64,000 nucleotides of DNA from Limnothrix sp. CACIAM 69d (GTDB lineage: Bacteria > Cyanobacteriota > Cyanobacteriia > CACIAM-69d). Where the stretch lies: NCBI GenBank assembly GCA_001913845.2, contig MKGP02000053.1, positions 62,001 to 126,000 of the forward strand, written 5' to 3'. The notes beneath the pieces were generated by a model, which was given only the letters and a program-made list of their open reading frames with translations, searched no databases and was not told the origin of the DNA. The translations under genes and the position numbers were made by a program. Below, one piece after another: positions 25,790 through 34,399 of this stretch; within the stretch, counting starts at the first letter, position 1, and each line of letters starts with the position of its first letter.

Positions 25790-26644
25790 ATGGCCTATGT
25801 GGAGGTGCGCGGAACAGCGCATTATTACGAGTGGATCCGACAGGGGGGCGCAACGACCCCAACCGGTCGGCCCATTATGGTGTTTTTGCATGGCTGGGGC
25901 GGTTCTGGGCGCTATTGGCGATCGACTGCGGCGGCCCTGAGCGATCGCTTCGATGCGCTGATTTATGACCTGCGGGGATTTGGCCGATCGCGCTTGCCCC
26001 AAAACCACCCCCCGGCCGATTCTCCTGACTATTGGTTGGAGGCCTATGGGGAAGACCTGATCGCGCTGCTCGATCGCCTGGGCATCACGGGGCCGGTGTA
26101 TCTCAATGCCCACTCAATGGGGGCTTCGGTGGCCGTGTTGCTGATGCGGCAATCGCCCGATCGAATTCGGCAAGCCATCTTGACCTGTAGCGGCATTTTT
26201 GAATATGACGCGGCGGCCTTTGCGGCCTTTTACCGGTTTGGGGGCTATGTGGTGCAATTTCGCCCCCCTTGGCTGTCTCGCTTACCCCTAGCGCCACAAC
26301 TGTTCATGGCGCGGTTTTTGCATCGCTCCATTCCGATCTCAGAGCAGCGTGCTTTCCTGGAGGACTTTACTCTGGCCGATCGCGCGGCTGCCCTGGGCAC
26401 GATCTTCACCTCCGTGAGCCTGCGAGCGGTGGAAGAGATGCCCGCTGCTTTTGCGGCCTTGCCTGTGCCGACCCTGTTGGTGGCGGGACAGTTTGATCAA
26501 ATTATTCCGCCGCGTTTGGGACAGCAGGCCGCGGCACTCAACCCTCGCATTACCTACCGCGAGCTGACGGCCACGGGGCATTTTCCAATGCTGGAGGATC
26601 CGGAAACTTACCTAGCCACAGTGCGCCAATTCCTGCATGGATGA
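25790..26644 (+). CDS. Alpha/beta hydrolase
   Basis: A 284-residue alpha/beta hydrolase: oxyanion-hole FLHGWGGSGRYWR, DLRGFGRS, nucleophile elbow NAHSMGAS (Ser), LTCSGIF, a lid region, acid GQFDQIIPP and a catalytic His in TATGHFPMLEDPE. The full Ser-Asp-His triad is present, so it should be an active esterase, lipase or related hydrolase; the substrate cannot be told from the sequence. Its TGA overlaps an ATG at 26641, but the muramidase gene downstream probably starts later. Confidence 0.88.
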   Translation: MAYVEVRGTAHYYEWIRQGGATTPTGRPIMVFLHGWGGSGRYWRSTAAALSDRFDALIYDLRGFGRSRLPQNHPPADSPDYWLEAYGEDLIALLDRLGITGPVYLNAHSMGASVAVLLMRQSPDRIRQAILTCSGIFEYDAAAFAAFYRFGGYVVQFRPPWLSRLPLAPQLFMARFLHRSIPISEQRAFLEDFTLADRAAALGTIFTSVSLRAVEEMPAAFAALPVPTLLVAGQFDQIIPPRLGQQAAALNPRITYRELTATGHFPMLEDPETYLATVRQFLHG

Positions 26645-26835
26645 GGCTGAGGTGGACATGGGTGTTGTGGGGTGATTCCCCTCAGCCTGCTGGAAGATCG
26701 GGCTTTAGAATGTGCCTGAGGGGAGCGGTGGACTCAGGTATCGATCAAAACCAGACCATTCGTCGATTCAGGCTCAGTTTCCCGATCGCCCAACTTTGCC
26801 CCCTTGCCTCCGGTGCTCTATCCGGCTTCTGGCCC

Positions 26836-27624
26836 ATGCTTGACCATGCCAACAGTTCGCCTACCGAGTTGCCACCAAAGTTGCCAGCACCTGCACCAGC
26901 AGAGGGATCGACGACCTTTTGGGGATCTTTGGTCAATGGGGCGATCGCGGCGGGCAGTGCCATTACCCTGTTGTGGCTGGGCTTGAACCTGTCGGAGTTG
27001 TCACCATCGGGGGCAAATTATTTGGGCCCAGCCTTGAAGCTGAGCGAAGGCGTAGCCATTCCGCCTCTGGCCATGCAGGGCGGAGACCCTTACCTGCGGG
27101 CCTTGATGCGGACCATTTCGGTGAGCGAGGCCAATGGTCGCGATCCTTACGCGATGCTTTATGGCGGCCGACGGGTTCGGAACCTGAGCCAGCATCCTCA
27201 GGAATGCGTGACAATTTTGCTGGGGCCCAATATGGGCAATTGCTCCACGGCGGCGGGTCGCTATCAAATGCTCGATCGCACCTGGTTTGAAAAGGCGAAG
27301 GCCTATCACCCCGATCGCCACAGTTGGGGGGTCTTGGGCCGCTACAGTTTTGAGCCGGTTTATCAAGATTGGGTGGTTTATCGTTGGCTGAACGATCGGG
27401 CTGCTTGGGGGATTGATTTGCGCCAGGCCTTGCGCCAGGGCCAGCTCGATCGGGTGTTGCGCCGCCTGTCCGGGACTTGGACTAGTTTGGGCTATGGCAT
27501 TGAAACCAACCGCATGACCCGTTTGCTGCCCAGTGCCTATCGTCAAATTTTGCGGGAAGAGTTGAAACGGACTCAGGGGCCCGCCCAACGCCCAGCCCAA
27601 TCCAGCCCTGCACCAACGCCCTAG
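26836..27624 (+). CDS. Membrane-anchored lambda-R-like muramidase (GH104-like)
   Basis: From ATG 26836 the protein has 262 residues: a Pro-rich start, a membrane or signal-anchor helix (LVNGAIAAGSAITLLWLGLNL) and a lysozyme-like domain. Key segments are RTISVSEANGRDPYAMLYGG (Glu as likely catalytic acid), HPQE, CSTAAGRYQMLDRTWFEKA, and RQALRQGQLDRVLRRLSGTWTSLGYG. They follow the order of phage lambda endolysin R (SEGT, HPRK, STGAGRYQLLSRWW, RQAIDRCSNIWASLPGAGYG), a lytic transglycosylase, so it probably cleaves peptidoglycan glycan strands. An upstream ATG at 26641 overlaps the hydrolase stop but would add 65 poorly protein-like residues. Confidence 0.8.
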   Translation: MLDHANSSPTELPPKLPAPAPAEGSTTFWGSLVNGAIAAGSAITLLWLGLNLSELSPSGANYLGPALKLSEGVAIPPLAMQGGDPYLRALMRTISVSEANGRDPYAMLYGGRRVRNLSQHPQECVTILLGPNMGNCSTAAGRYQMLDRTWFEKAKAYHPDRHSWGVLGRYSFEPVYQDWVVYRWLNDRAAWGIDLRQALRQGQLDRVLRRLSGTWTSLGYGIETNRMTRLLPSAYRQILREELKRTQGPAQRPAQSSPAPTP

Positions 27625-27678
27625 CCAGATATGGCATTTGATCGCGCCTCGCCACTGGATCAGGGTTGTTGGGGCAAC

Positions 27679-28539
27679 CTAAGCGACGCGTTGTTCAGTT
27701 ACCAGGGTTAGGCTAGCCCAGGCTCCTTGGGCATCGTAGCTGCGGATCAGCCGTTGGCGCAGATTGGGGTTGATTAACCAACCAGCTTCCAAAAAGAGCG
27801 GCTGTCGATAGTTGAGCTGCGTGGGAAAGGTGGCAGAAATTCCGTTGGGCAGCAGGAGCACGGTGCTGTTGCCTGCGCGGAACTCCAGCCGATTCCCCAT
27901 GATCGCCGCGTCAGAGCCGATCGCCTGATTTCCGAACTTGAGCGTTTGCACCAGCCGATCGCCCGATCGCCGAACTTCCAAGTGCGACATGCCTGTTTGG
28001 GCTGGCTGAAAATCTGGATAGACCGTCACCCACTGTCCTTGCCAAACCCCCGGCAGCGCGGTTAACAACGCCTCAGGCGTGAGCGGTTCGCCCGGCGGCA
28101 AGGTCGGCAGAGGATCCAGGGTTTCCCGAATCAGGGAAAGGGGCATTAACTGCGCCGCCTTGTCGTAGCGAATCACGACTCGCACCCGTAAGGGCCGAGC
28201 CACCAATCCCAACTCGGCCCCAAATTCGGAAAAGGGCCCCAATTGCATGGAACCTTGGGAAAATGCGCCGGTTTCGAGGGCTAAGAATCCCCGCCCCAGG
28301 CTGCTGTAGGTGAGTTCTAAATCTTGAACGGGGGCAGCGGTTTCGATTTCAGGAAATTGTCCATCGGCCGTGGGGGCAAATTGGCGCACCCGCTGATAGA
28401 TGGTTTTGCCGCCTTCGAGGGGGGTAATGCTGGTGATGCTGGGGCGATCGCTGAGGAGTTGTCCCTGGTCATCCACCGTGGCAAAAGATCCATACCACTC
28501 ACCCACGTTCTCTAGCAAGCAGTCCCAGGTCGATCGCAT
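27679..28539 (-). CDS. DUF3598 family protein
   Basis: ATG 28539 gives 286 residues beginning MRSTWDCLLENVGEWYGSFATVDDQGQLLSDRPS, the typical start of cyanobacterial DUF3598 proteins; the frame is open further upstream, but that part overlaps pyk and is not used. The fold is expected to be lipocalin-like beta-rich, with repeated strands such as FGNQAIGSDAAIMGNRLEFRAGNSTVLLLPNGISATFP and the C-terminal SYDAQGAWASLTLVTEQRVA. Function unknown; some relatives are compared with bilin-lyase-like CpeS/lipocalin folds. It is divergent from pyk with only 64 bases between the starts. Confidence 0.8.
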   Translation of the reverse strand: MRSTWDCLLENVGEWYGSFATVDDQGQLLSDRPSITSITPLEGGKTIYQRVRQFAPTADGQFPEIETAAPVQDLELTYSSLGRGFLALETGAFSQGSMQLGPFSEFGAELGLVARPLRVRVVIRYDKAAQLMPLSLIRETLDPLPTLPPGEPLTPEALLTALPGVWQGQWVTVYPDFQPAQTGMSHLEVRRSGDRLVQTLKFGNQAIGSDAAIMGNRLEFRAGNSTVLLLPNGISATFPTQLNYRQPLFLEAGWLINPNLRQRLIRSYDAQGAWASLTLVTEQRVA

Positions 28540-28603
28540 GGCCCATAGCAGAGAGAGGACTCCATCGATGGTATCGTAGTACCCGCAACGTTTCGAGACA
28601 TTC

Positions 28604-30367
28604 ATGGACTCGCCACAGCCCTTGCGCCGCACCAAAATCGTCGCCACCATTGGCCCCGCCACTAACACGCCCGATGTGTTGCGATCGCTCATTGAAGCCG
28701 GTGCCACGACGCTTCGCCTCAACTTCTCCCATGGCAGCCATGCCGATCACCAGTCCAACATCAAGCTGATTCGGCAAATCTCCTTTGAGCTAAATCAGCC
28801 GGTGGCGATTCTGCAAGACCTTCAAGGCCCGAAAATTCGGCTGGGCAAATTTGCTGAAGGGTCGATCGTGTTGCAAAAGGGCGATCCCTTCGTGCTCACC
28901 AGCCGGGAAGTGGTGGGTACTCAGGACGCAAGCTCCGTCACTTACGATTTGCTGGCGGAAGAAGTTCCTGAAAATGCCACGATTTTGCTCGATGATGGGC
29001 GCGTGGAAATGGTCGTGGAGCGGGTCGATCGAGCCAAGGGCGATCTCCACTGTCGCACCATTGTTGGCGGCCGCCTCTCCAACAACAAGGGCGTGAACTT
29101 CCCCGGGGTTTACCTGTCGATCAAGGCTTTGACCGACAAGGATAAAGAAGATTTGATGTTCGGCCTCGATCAAGGGGTCGATTGGGTGGCGTTGAGCTTT
29201 GTGCGCAATCCCCAAGACGTGCTGGAAATCCGCGAGATGATTGCCAGTCGGGGCAAAAACGTGCCCGTGATCGCCAAAATCGAAAAGCACGAGGCGATCG
29301 AGCAGATGGAGGCTATCCTTTCGCTGTGTAACGGCGTGATGGTGGCGCGGGGTGATCTGGGGGTGGAACTGCCCGCCGAAGACGTGCCCGTTCTGCAAAA
29401 GCGCTTGATTCGCACGGCTAATCGCCTGGGAATCCCGATCATCACGGCAACCCAGATGCTCGACAGCATGGTCAGCAACCCGCGGCCCACCCGTGCGGAA
29501 ATTTCCGACGTGGCGAATGCCATCTTGGACGGTACTGATGCGGTGATGCTGTCCAACGAAACCGCTGTGGGTCAATATCCCGTGGAAGCCGTGGCCACTA
29601 TGGCTCGGATTGCCGTGCGGATTGAACAGGAAAAATTCCAGTTCGATTTGGAAAGTGCTGGGCGATCAATCCCGAATGCGATCTCCAAGGCCGTTGGGGA
29701 CATTGCGGCCCAGTTGGACGCAGCGGCGATCGTGACCCTCACCAAGTCCGGAGCCACCGCCCGCAACGTTTCCAAATTCCGTCCTAGTACGCCCATTTTG
29801 GCCGTCACGCCCCATGTCAACATTGCCCGCCAACTGCAATTGGTGTGGGGTGTGCGGCCGCTGATGGTGTTGGATTTGCCGTCACCCACCCAAACCCTGC
29901 AAGCGGCGATCGGGCTGGCCCAAGAACAGTACGTTCTGCGCGAAGGGGATTTGGTGGTGATGACCGCCGGTACGCTGCAAGGCATCTCCGGTTCCACAGA
30001 CTTGATCAAAGTAGAAGTGGTGACCTCCGTGTTGGGCCGTGGCCGTGGCATTGGCCAAAGCTCCGTTAGCGGTCGGGCCCGGGTGGTGAAAAACCTGATG
30101 GATGCCAACTCCTTGGAAGCGGGCGAAATCCTCGTGGCTCCTGCTACCAGCGTTGATTGCATTGAAGCGATTCGCCGTGCCGGTGGCGTGATCACGGAAG
30201 ATGGCAGCCTGACGGGGCACGCCGCCACGATCGCCCAGCGGTTAGGCATTCCCGTGATTGTCGGTGTGGACGGGGCCACCGATGCCATTCGTGACGGGGC
30301 GATCGTAACCTTGGATGCACCGCGCGGAGCCATCTACTCGGGAGCGGTGGGAGCCATCAGCGAATAG
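28604..30367 (+). CDS. pyk: Pyruvate kinase with C-terminal PEP-utilizer domain
   Basis: A 587-residue pyruvate kinase: RTKIVATIGPATNTPDVL and LRLNFSHGSHADH, DLQGPKIRLGKF, DKDKEDLMFGLDQGVDWVALSFVRN, IAKIEKHEAIEQMEAI (catalytic Lys), and MVARGDLGVELPAEDVP plus TATQMLDSMVSNPRPTRAEISDVANAILDGTDAVMLSNETAVGQYP. It converts PEP and ADP to pyruvate and ATP. The C-terminal extra domain (AGEILVAPATSVDCIEAIRRAGGVITEDGSLTGHAATIAQRLGIPVIVG) is the PEP-utilizer mobile-domain fold seen in cyanobacterial and Bacillus enzymes. Transcribed alone. Confidence 0.97.
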   Translation: MDSPQPLRRTKIVATIGPATNTPDVLRSLIEAGATTLRLNFSHGSHADHQSNIKLIRQISFELNQPVAILQDLQGPKIRLGKFAEGSIVLQKGDPFVLTSREVVGTQDASSVTYDLLAEEVPENATILLDDGRVEMVVERVDRAKGDLHCRTIVGGRLSNNKGVNFPGVYLSIKALTDKDKEDLMFGLDQGVDWVALSFVRNPQDVLEIREMIASRGKNVPVIAKIEKHEAIEQMEAILSLCNGVMVARGDLGVELPAEDVPVLQKRLIRTANRLGIPIITATQMLDSMVSNPRPTRAEISDVANAILDGTDAVMLSNETAVGQYPVEAVATMARIAVRIEQEKFQFDLESAGRSIPNAISKAVGDIAAQLDAAAIVTLTKSGATARNVSKFRPSTPILAVTPHVNIARQLQLVWGVRPLMVLDLPSPTQTLQAAIGLAQEQYVLREGDLVVMTAGTLQGISGSTDLIKVEVVTSVLGRGRGIGQSSVSGRARVVKNLMDANSLEAGEILVAPATSVDCIEAIRRAGGVITEDGSLTGHAATIAQRLGIPVIVGVDGATDAIRDGAIVTLDAPRGAIYSGAVGAISE

Positions 30368-31403
30368 TTCACGAATCGTTGGCGAGTGAGTCAATGAATT
30401 AGTTCAGCGAAAGGAGCGGGCTGGGGGTGACCCGGGCGATCGCCCTGTGGCGATCAAAAAACTGACCCCCGCCCTTTCCAAATCAGAGTGCAACCGGCAA
30501 AATACTGGCATCCCCCCGCCTGGTTAGCCCCGATCGCCAAAAGTTGGATCATCTCCACGGGCAAACCAAGTGGCGGGAAATGATCGATCCTGTTTTGGCG
30601 TGTAAAGCTGGCTGAAGACAAGCCAGCCGCGAAAAAAGCAGACCGCAAACAGCAGATAGTCAGACAGCCAGACCGCTAGACAGTCAGACACGGATAAAAA
30701 ACAGATGGGGTAAACGCTGGGCGAGGAGTCGTTTAACCAGTGGAAATGCTTGGTTAACCTCTCAGCCCAATTCAACTCAACCCAATTTAATTCAGCCCTT
30801 GTCCTTAGAGCCTGGCAATTCTTTACCAAAGGTTCATACGGGATGGGTGAAAGTTCATCCTAGCTTTACAGACAGCTAGGGGTTTTCGCATACCCTTAAA
30901 GTTATGAAAGTGCTGAAAACGCAATAAGGGCTAAAAACTCCATTGCATTCACGCGCTTGCGGACGAAACAAAAAAGTCACCCCTTTGGGGTCTCCGCAGC
31001 GTGCCATCTCTGTCTGACATCTCTGGCAATCTCCACAGACCCTGCTCTAACTCTCTTTTCCTGCTCTAACTCTCTTTTTACGACAACGGTTCATTGGGTG
31101 AGTGTGATTGACACACCACCCCTTTTTTTGTCTCTGGGCTTTCTGTTGCTGATCTGACGCTGTTGGCCTGGCGCGGCTGTGGACTCGATAATCGCGGGGG
31201 GATGGCGGATTAGCCCATTAATCTTCGATCACCCTTGTTTGGAATTAAGAGCGTGAAATGGGCGACTAGCCTGTTCAGCCTAGGCTCCATCGCGATCGAG
31301 CAGACCTTAGGGCGGAGACCCGTATCGAGACCCCTAGAAGGTATTTGGCGCAACTCGCTAGAATCAAGGTTGTTTCAGGTCATTCACAAGCCATAGGACG
31401 CGC
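30368..31403. other. 1-kb gap between pyk and clpP, no supported gene
   Basis: No frame here looks coding. Visible structures: GC-rich complementary arms flanking a GGGCGATCGCCC core just after pyk (about 30411-30480); a perfect 7-bp hairpin GCTGGCT-7-AGCCAGC (30607-30627); degenerate AGTCAGACAGCCAGAC repeats (30658-30690); and a small ACCCC-TTT-GGGGT hairpin near 30980. A+T content rises between 30780 and 31130. The last 200 bases should contain the clpP promoter. A small RNA gene is possible but not demonstrable. Confidence 0.45.
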
Positions 31404-32012
31404 ATGATCCCGACTGTTATCGAACAATCTGGCCGCGGCGAACGCGCTTTTGATATTTATTCCCGGTTGCTGCGGGAGCGCATTGTGTTTTTGGGAACGG
31501 CGATCGATGCGGATGTGGCCAACTCGATCGTGGCGCAGCTCCTGTTCCTTGACGCGGAAGATCCCGAACAGGATATCTACCTGTACATCAACTCCCCTGG
31601 GGGTTCGGTGACGGCTGGCATGGGCATCTATGACACGATGAATCACATCCGCCCGAGTGTTTGCACCATCTGCGTTGGGTTGGCGGCCAGCATGGGAGCG
31701 TTTTTGCTCAGTGCCGGTGAAAAGGGCAAACGGATGAGCTTGCCGAACTCTCGAATTATGATTCACCAACCCTTGGGCGGCGCACAGGGCCAAGCAACGG
31801 ATATCGAAATCCAAGCTAAGGAAATTCTGTATCACAAGGCGAATCTCAACCGTTGCCTGGCGGATCACACGGGGCAACCCCTGAGCCGCATTGAAGAGGA
31901 TACGGAACGTGATTTCTTCATGTCGGCTGGAGAAGCCCAGGACTATGGCCTGATTGACCAGGTGATTAATCGTCGGCCGTCGGCTTCGGAGCCGTTGGTG
32001 GCGGCGGTTTAG
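31404..32012 (+). CDS. clpP: ATP-dependent Clp protease proteolytic subunit ClpP
   Basis: A 202-residue ClpP with the Ser protease triad: [15 protein letters not shown] (Ser), [22 protein letters not shown] (His) and [26 protein letters not shown] (Asp), plus the N-terminal [31 protein letters not shown] and [12 protein letters not shown]. It forms the tetradecameric peptidase chamber capped by ClpX or ClpC. All catalytic residues are kept, unlike ClpR paralogues. Cyanobacteria usually carry several clpP genes; which paralogue this is cannot be settled here. Its neighbours are unrelated. Confidence 0.95.
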   Translation: MIPTVIEQSGRGERAFDIYSRLLRERIVFLGTAIDADVANSIVAQLLFLDAEDPEQDIYLYINSPGGSVTAGMGIYDTMNHIRPSVCTICVGLAASMGAFLLSAGEKGKRMSLPNSRIMIHQPLGGAQGQATDIEIQAKEILYHKANLNRCLADHTGQPLSRIEEDTERDFFMSAGEAQDYGLIDQVINRRPSASEPLVAAV

Positions 32013-32104
32013 GATGCGGCGGCGCTGCGGCGTGGCTGACTTGTCGTGATGAAAAAGCTGAGGGCGCGGAGTTGGGCATTGAATAGCCAACGATCGCGCG
32101 GGGG

Positions 32105-32124
32105 CAAGGGGCTTAAGCCCCTTG
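32105..32124. terminator. Dispersed palindrome between convergent clpP and phosphoesterase
   Basis: CAAGGGGCTTAAGCCCCTTG followed by TCTGTTTTTG, with a second CTCCTTGTCTGTTTTTG copy of the right arm at 32139-32155. The perfect 10-bp arms and T-rich exit make it a plausible bidirectional terminator of the two converging genes. Confidence 0.6.
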
Positions 32125-32212
32125 TCTGTTTTTGTAGGCTCCTTGTCTGTTTTTGGGGGATGAGGCCAGGGTGAGCCGTTGCCTTGAAGATGGCTGGCTG
32201 GGCTTGATGTTT

Positions 32213-33343
32213 CTAGAGGCGCAGGGCGATATGGTTGTCGATGCGCGCGATCGAGCCGTCGGGGCCGATCGCCCCAAATTGTTGGCAATAGTCCCGCACG
32301 ATCGGGGGCAATTGCTGAAACTCAAAGAGCGTGTCCCCATTGGCCACATCGGCCCAGAAATTCCGCAACTGGGGAGCCAGCAAGAGCGCTTCATCTTGCG
32401 ACAGCCCCAAACCGCCATGCATCAACATTTTCAACATAAACGGTGGACTCCGATCGCCCATCCACTGTCGAGAAAGGGCGGGCAAATCTTCCCAACCGGG
32501 AACGGACTTCACTCGGCCCGATTCCACCTCCAACCAAGGATGACCCGCGCGATCGCGCCGCAAGGTGACTAGGCGGAAGGGGTGGGGATAGCTGACCAAG
32601 GAGCCGGTGGTGATGTCATAGAGTCCGTCAGCTTCGGCAATGTCCTGCACATGGAGATGGCCCGTAAAGACTAACTGGATCCCGGCCGATCGTAGCTTTT
32701 GGCGCAGCTCGATCGCGTTTTGGAGCATGTAGCGACTGCCCAAGGGGTGAGTCGCCTGCTCCGGCAAATGCTCCACCACATTGTGATGCACCATCACCAG
32801 GGTCAGATCCTGCGGGTTGAGCTGGGCGAGGGTGTGATCGAGCCAGGCCATTTGCTCCGCATCGATCGCCCCAACAATTTCCTTGCCATCCTCTGAAAGT
32901 TGATTGGAATTCAGACCAATCAGTTTCAGACCGGGCAACAGTTCCCGGATGTAATAGGGCTGCGGAGAATCCCCATAGCCAAAGTCCCGATACAGCGCCA
33001 CAAACTCCGGCAGAGTCGTGATGCGGGGGTAACTCGATTGGGCAGGAAAATCATGGTTGCCCGGAACCACATAAACCGGATAGGGCAACTGTTTCAGTCG
33101 TTGCACCAGCCACTGATGATTTTCTGGCTCGCCATGCTGAGTCAGATCACCGGGCAACAACAGGAAATCTAAATTCAGTTGCTCCAGTCGCTCCAGGATT
33201 TGCTCCAGGGCTGGAATCGCCACCTCCACCAAGTGAAATCGACTCGGATGATCCCAAACCGTGTGGGGCAAAGCGACATGTAAATCGCTAATGACGGCAA
33301 AGCGGCAAGGGCGATCGGGCCACGGGGCGATCGGGGAGGACAT
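32213..33343 (-). CDS. Metallophosphoesterase (Icc/CpdA-like)
   Basis: ATG 33343 gives 376 residues with the calcineurin-like metal motifs in order: FAVISDLHV, LLPGDLTQHGE, VVPGNHDF, LVMVHHN and LVFTGHLHVQD. The family hydrolyses phosphodiesters, cyclic nucleotides or phosphomonoesters with two divalent metals; the substrate is not evident. The C-terminal 100 residues (QWMGDRSPPFMLKMLMHGGLGLSQDEALLLAPQLRNFWADVANGD) form an additional helical region seen in cyanobacterial members. Transcribed alone; it converges with clpP. Confidence 0.88.
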   Translation of the reverse strand: MSSPIAPWPDRPCRFAVISDLHVALPHTVWDHPSRFHLVEVAIPALEQILERLEQLNLDFLLLPGDLTQHGEPENHQWLVQRLKQLPYPVYVVPGNHDFPAQSSYPRITTLPEFVALYRDFGYGDSPQPYYIRELLPGLKLIGLNSNQLSEDGKEIVGAIDAEQMAWLDHTLAQLNPQDLTLVMVHHNVVEHLPEQATHPLGSRYMLQNAIELRQKLRSAGIQLVFTGHLHVQDIAEADGLYDITTGSLVSYPHPFRLVTLRRDRAGHPWLEVESGRVKSVPGWEDLPALSRQWMGDRSPPFMLKMLMHGGLGLSQDEALLLAPQLRNFWADVANGDTLFEFQQLPPIVRDYCQQFGAIGPDGSIARIDNHIALRL

Positions 33344-33668
33344 AGGAAGCGATGAACGGGGGCTGAAGAACTGGACAAGGACGATCCCCACTCAAAAACG
33401 AGTATAGCCTTGCGTTTCCGCCCCCGGGCGCGATCGAGCCTAAAGCAAGCAATCTGTAGTGATTTTTAAATCGTTATTAACGCATGTGCTTATTAAACGA
33501 TGAAATGTGGGTTGATCCGAGGGCTGGGCTGATGACTGCAAAGGCTTTTGGCTCTGAATGAGGAAAGTAAAATAATTTTCGTCAAGTATGTTGCAAGAAA
33601 AGTTTACATAGTGTTACACTGTGAAACACAGGGCAACAAACAGCCCCCACATCCTTCGGAGCAGTGCC
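33344..33668. other. Divergent promoter region, phosphoesterase and Ssl1498-like gene
   Basis: About 325 bases, A+T-rich from 33460 onward, with no gene. It carries the promoter of the Ssl1498-like gene (listed) and a short run of A/T repeats (TTTTTAAATCGTTATTAACG). Confidence 0.4.
33591..33620 (+). promoter_or_regulatory. Sigma-70-type promoter of the Ssl1498-like gene
   Basis: TTGCAA (33591-33596) and TACACT (33615-33620) are separated by 18 bases and lie about 50 bases before ATG 33669. The fit is good for a vegetative cyanobacterial promoter. Confidence 0.55.
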
Positions 33669-33848
33669 ATGTACACCACCGTTAACGAAACCGGCCAACT
33701 GAACAACTACGCCAAAGAGCCGAAGATGTACTACGCGCATTACCCCACCTTCTGGGAACAGCGCCGCTACGCACAACTGGGTGGGGCCGCTGTCTTATTC
33801 CTGGGGCTAACTTTGGCAGTTGCCTTCGCTGCATCCTCAGTTGCCTAA
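33669..33848 (+). CDS. Ssl1498 family light-harvesting-like small membrane protein
   Basis: A 59-residue protein, MYTTVNETGQLNNYAKEPKMYYAHYP..., with one C-terminal TM helix (QLGGAAVLFLGLTLAVAFAASSVA). The N-terminal LNNYAxEPxxYYA motif is the hallmark of the cyanobacterial Ssl1498 family, annotated as light-harvesting-like and thought to act in the thylakoid membrane; its precise role is unknown. ATG 33669 is chosen over an upstream frame extension (33621) because the family starts with MYTT and CGGAG precedes it. A strong terminator follows 225 bases later. Confidence 0.88.
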   Translation: MYTTVNETGQLNNYAKEPKMYYAHYPTFWEQRRYAQLGGAAVLFLGLTLAVAFAASSVA

Positions 33849-34073
33849 AGTGTTGTAATCTTCAGGCTTAGTGTTAGTAAAGTCAGCAATTCCCTGTGCC
33901 CTTCGCAGTCATGATTGACTTCTGAGCCTGTTGATAACCCACAATGACGGTTTGCAGCAACTTCCCAAAGTAATGTTCTGCAATGGTTGCCCGCAGTAAT
34001 TACTTGCCACGACGATCTTTAGTCACCAATGGCTATTGTTGTCTGTAGCAAACCAGCCGCCATAAATAATACG
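33849..34073 (+). other. Long 3' region before the terminator, possible 3'-UTR RNA
   Basis: The 225 bases between the Ssl1498-like stop and the terminator are non-coding yet apparently transcribed. Such a long tail is unusual for a 59-codon gene and could release a 3'-derived small RNA. No known RNA family is recognisable. Confidence 0.3.
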
Positions 34074-34117
34074 AAAGCCACCCCAGTGCTGAACATCGAG
34101 GTGGCTTTTGTTTTTTT
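34074..34117 (+). terminator. Rho-independent terminator
   Basis: AAAGCCACC (34074-34082) pairs perfectly with GGTGGCTTT (34100-34108), followed by TGTTTTTTT. It is the clearest terminator of the window and ends the Ssl1498-like transcript. Confidence 0.9.
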
Positions 34118-34225
34118 AAGACTCGAATAGAAGTTAATAACCCGCTTGTCCCTCAATGCTTTCTTTTCACTGGGGCACAGAGGATGCGGCAATTAAGGCT
34201 AACCATGTAATCATTTCGTTAGCGC

Positions 34226-34370
34226 TAGGGCCTGCTGTCAATTGCCCGAAAGCCTGATTCCACCGTGAGTAAATCGTGGGGGCAAGGGGCTTAAGCCCCT
34301 TGTTATGGCAACTGATTCCCGTTGTTATGACGACTGATTCCCGTTGTTATGGCGACTGACTTCGCAACTT
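34226..34370. repeat. Degenerate MITE-like copy C with palindrome and 21-bp tandem repeats
   Basis: AGGGCCTGCTGTCAATTGCC resembles the AGGGTCTGTCGTCATTTTTC end of the elements at 3518 and 47389. The palindrome CAAGGGGCTTAAGCCCCTTG follows at 34283-34302, then three copies of TTGTTATGGCAACTGATTCCC-like units (about 34301-34362). It lies between convergent genes. Its right end is not recognisable. Confidence 0.5.
34283..34302. terminator. Dispersed palindrome between convergent genes at 34 kb
   Basis: A perfect copy of CAAGGGGCTTAAGCCCCTTG, 100 bases before the stop of the minus-strand hypothetical gene and after the Ssl1498-like terminator. It is likely to end the minus-strand transcript. Confidence 0.5.
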
Positions 34371-34399
34371 TGACCCCATCAATTAGGGCGGCCACGCTA

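Noticed and set aside
26641-26835. Upstream start of the muramidase overlapping the hydrolase stop (ATGA)
   Set aside because: The extra 65 residues are not protein-like for this family, and a membrane helix typical of an N-terminus follows the later ATG at 26836.
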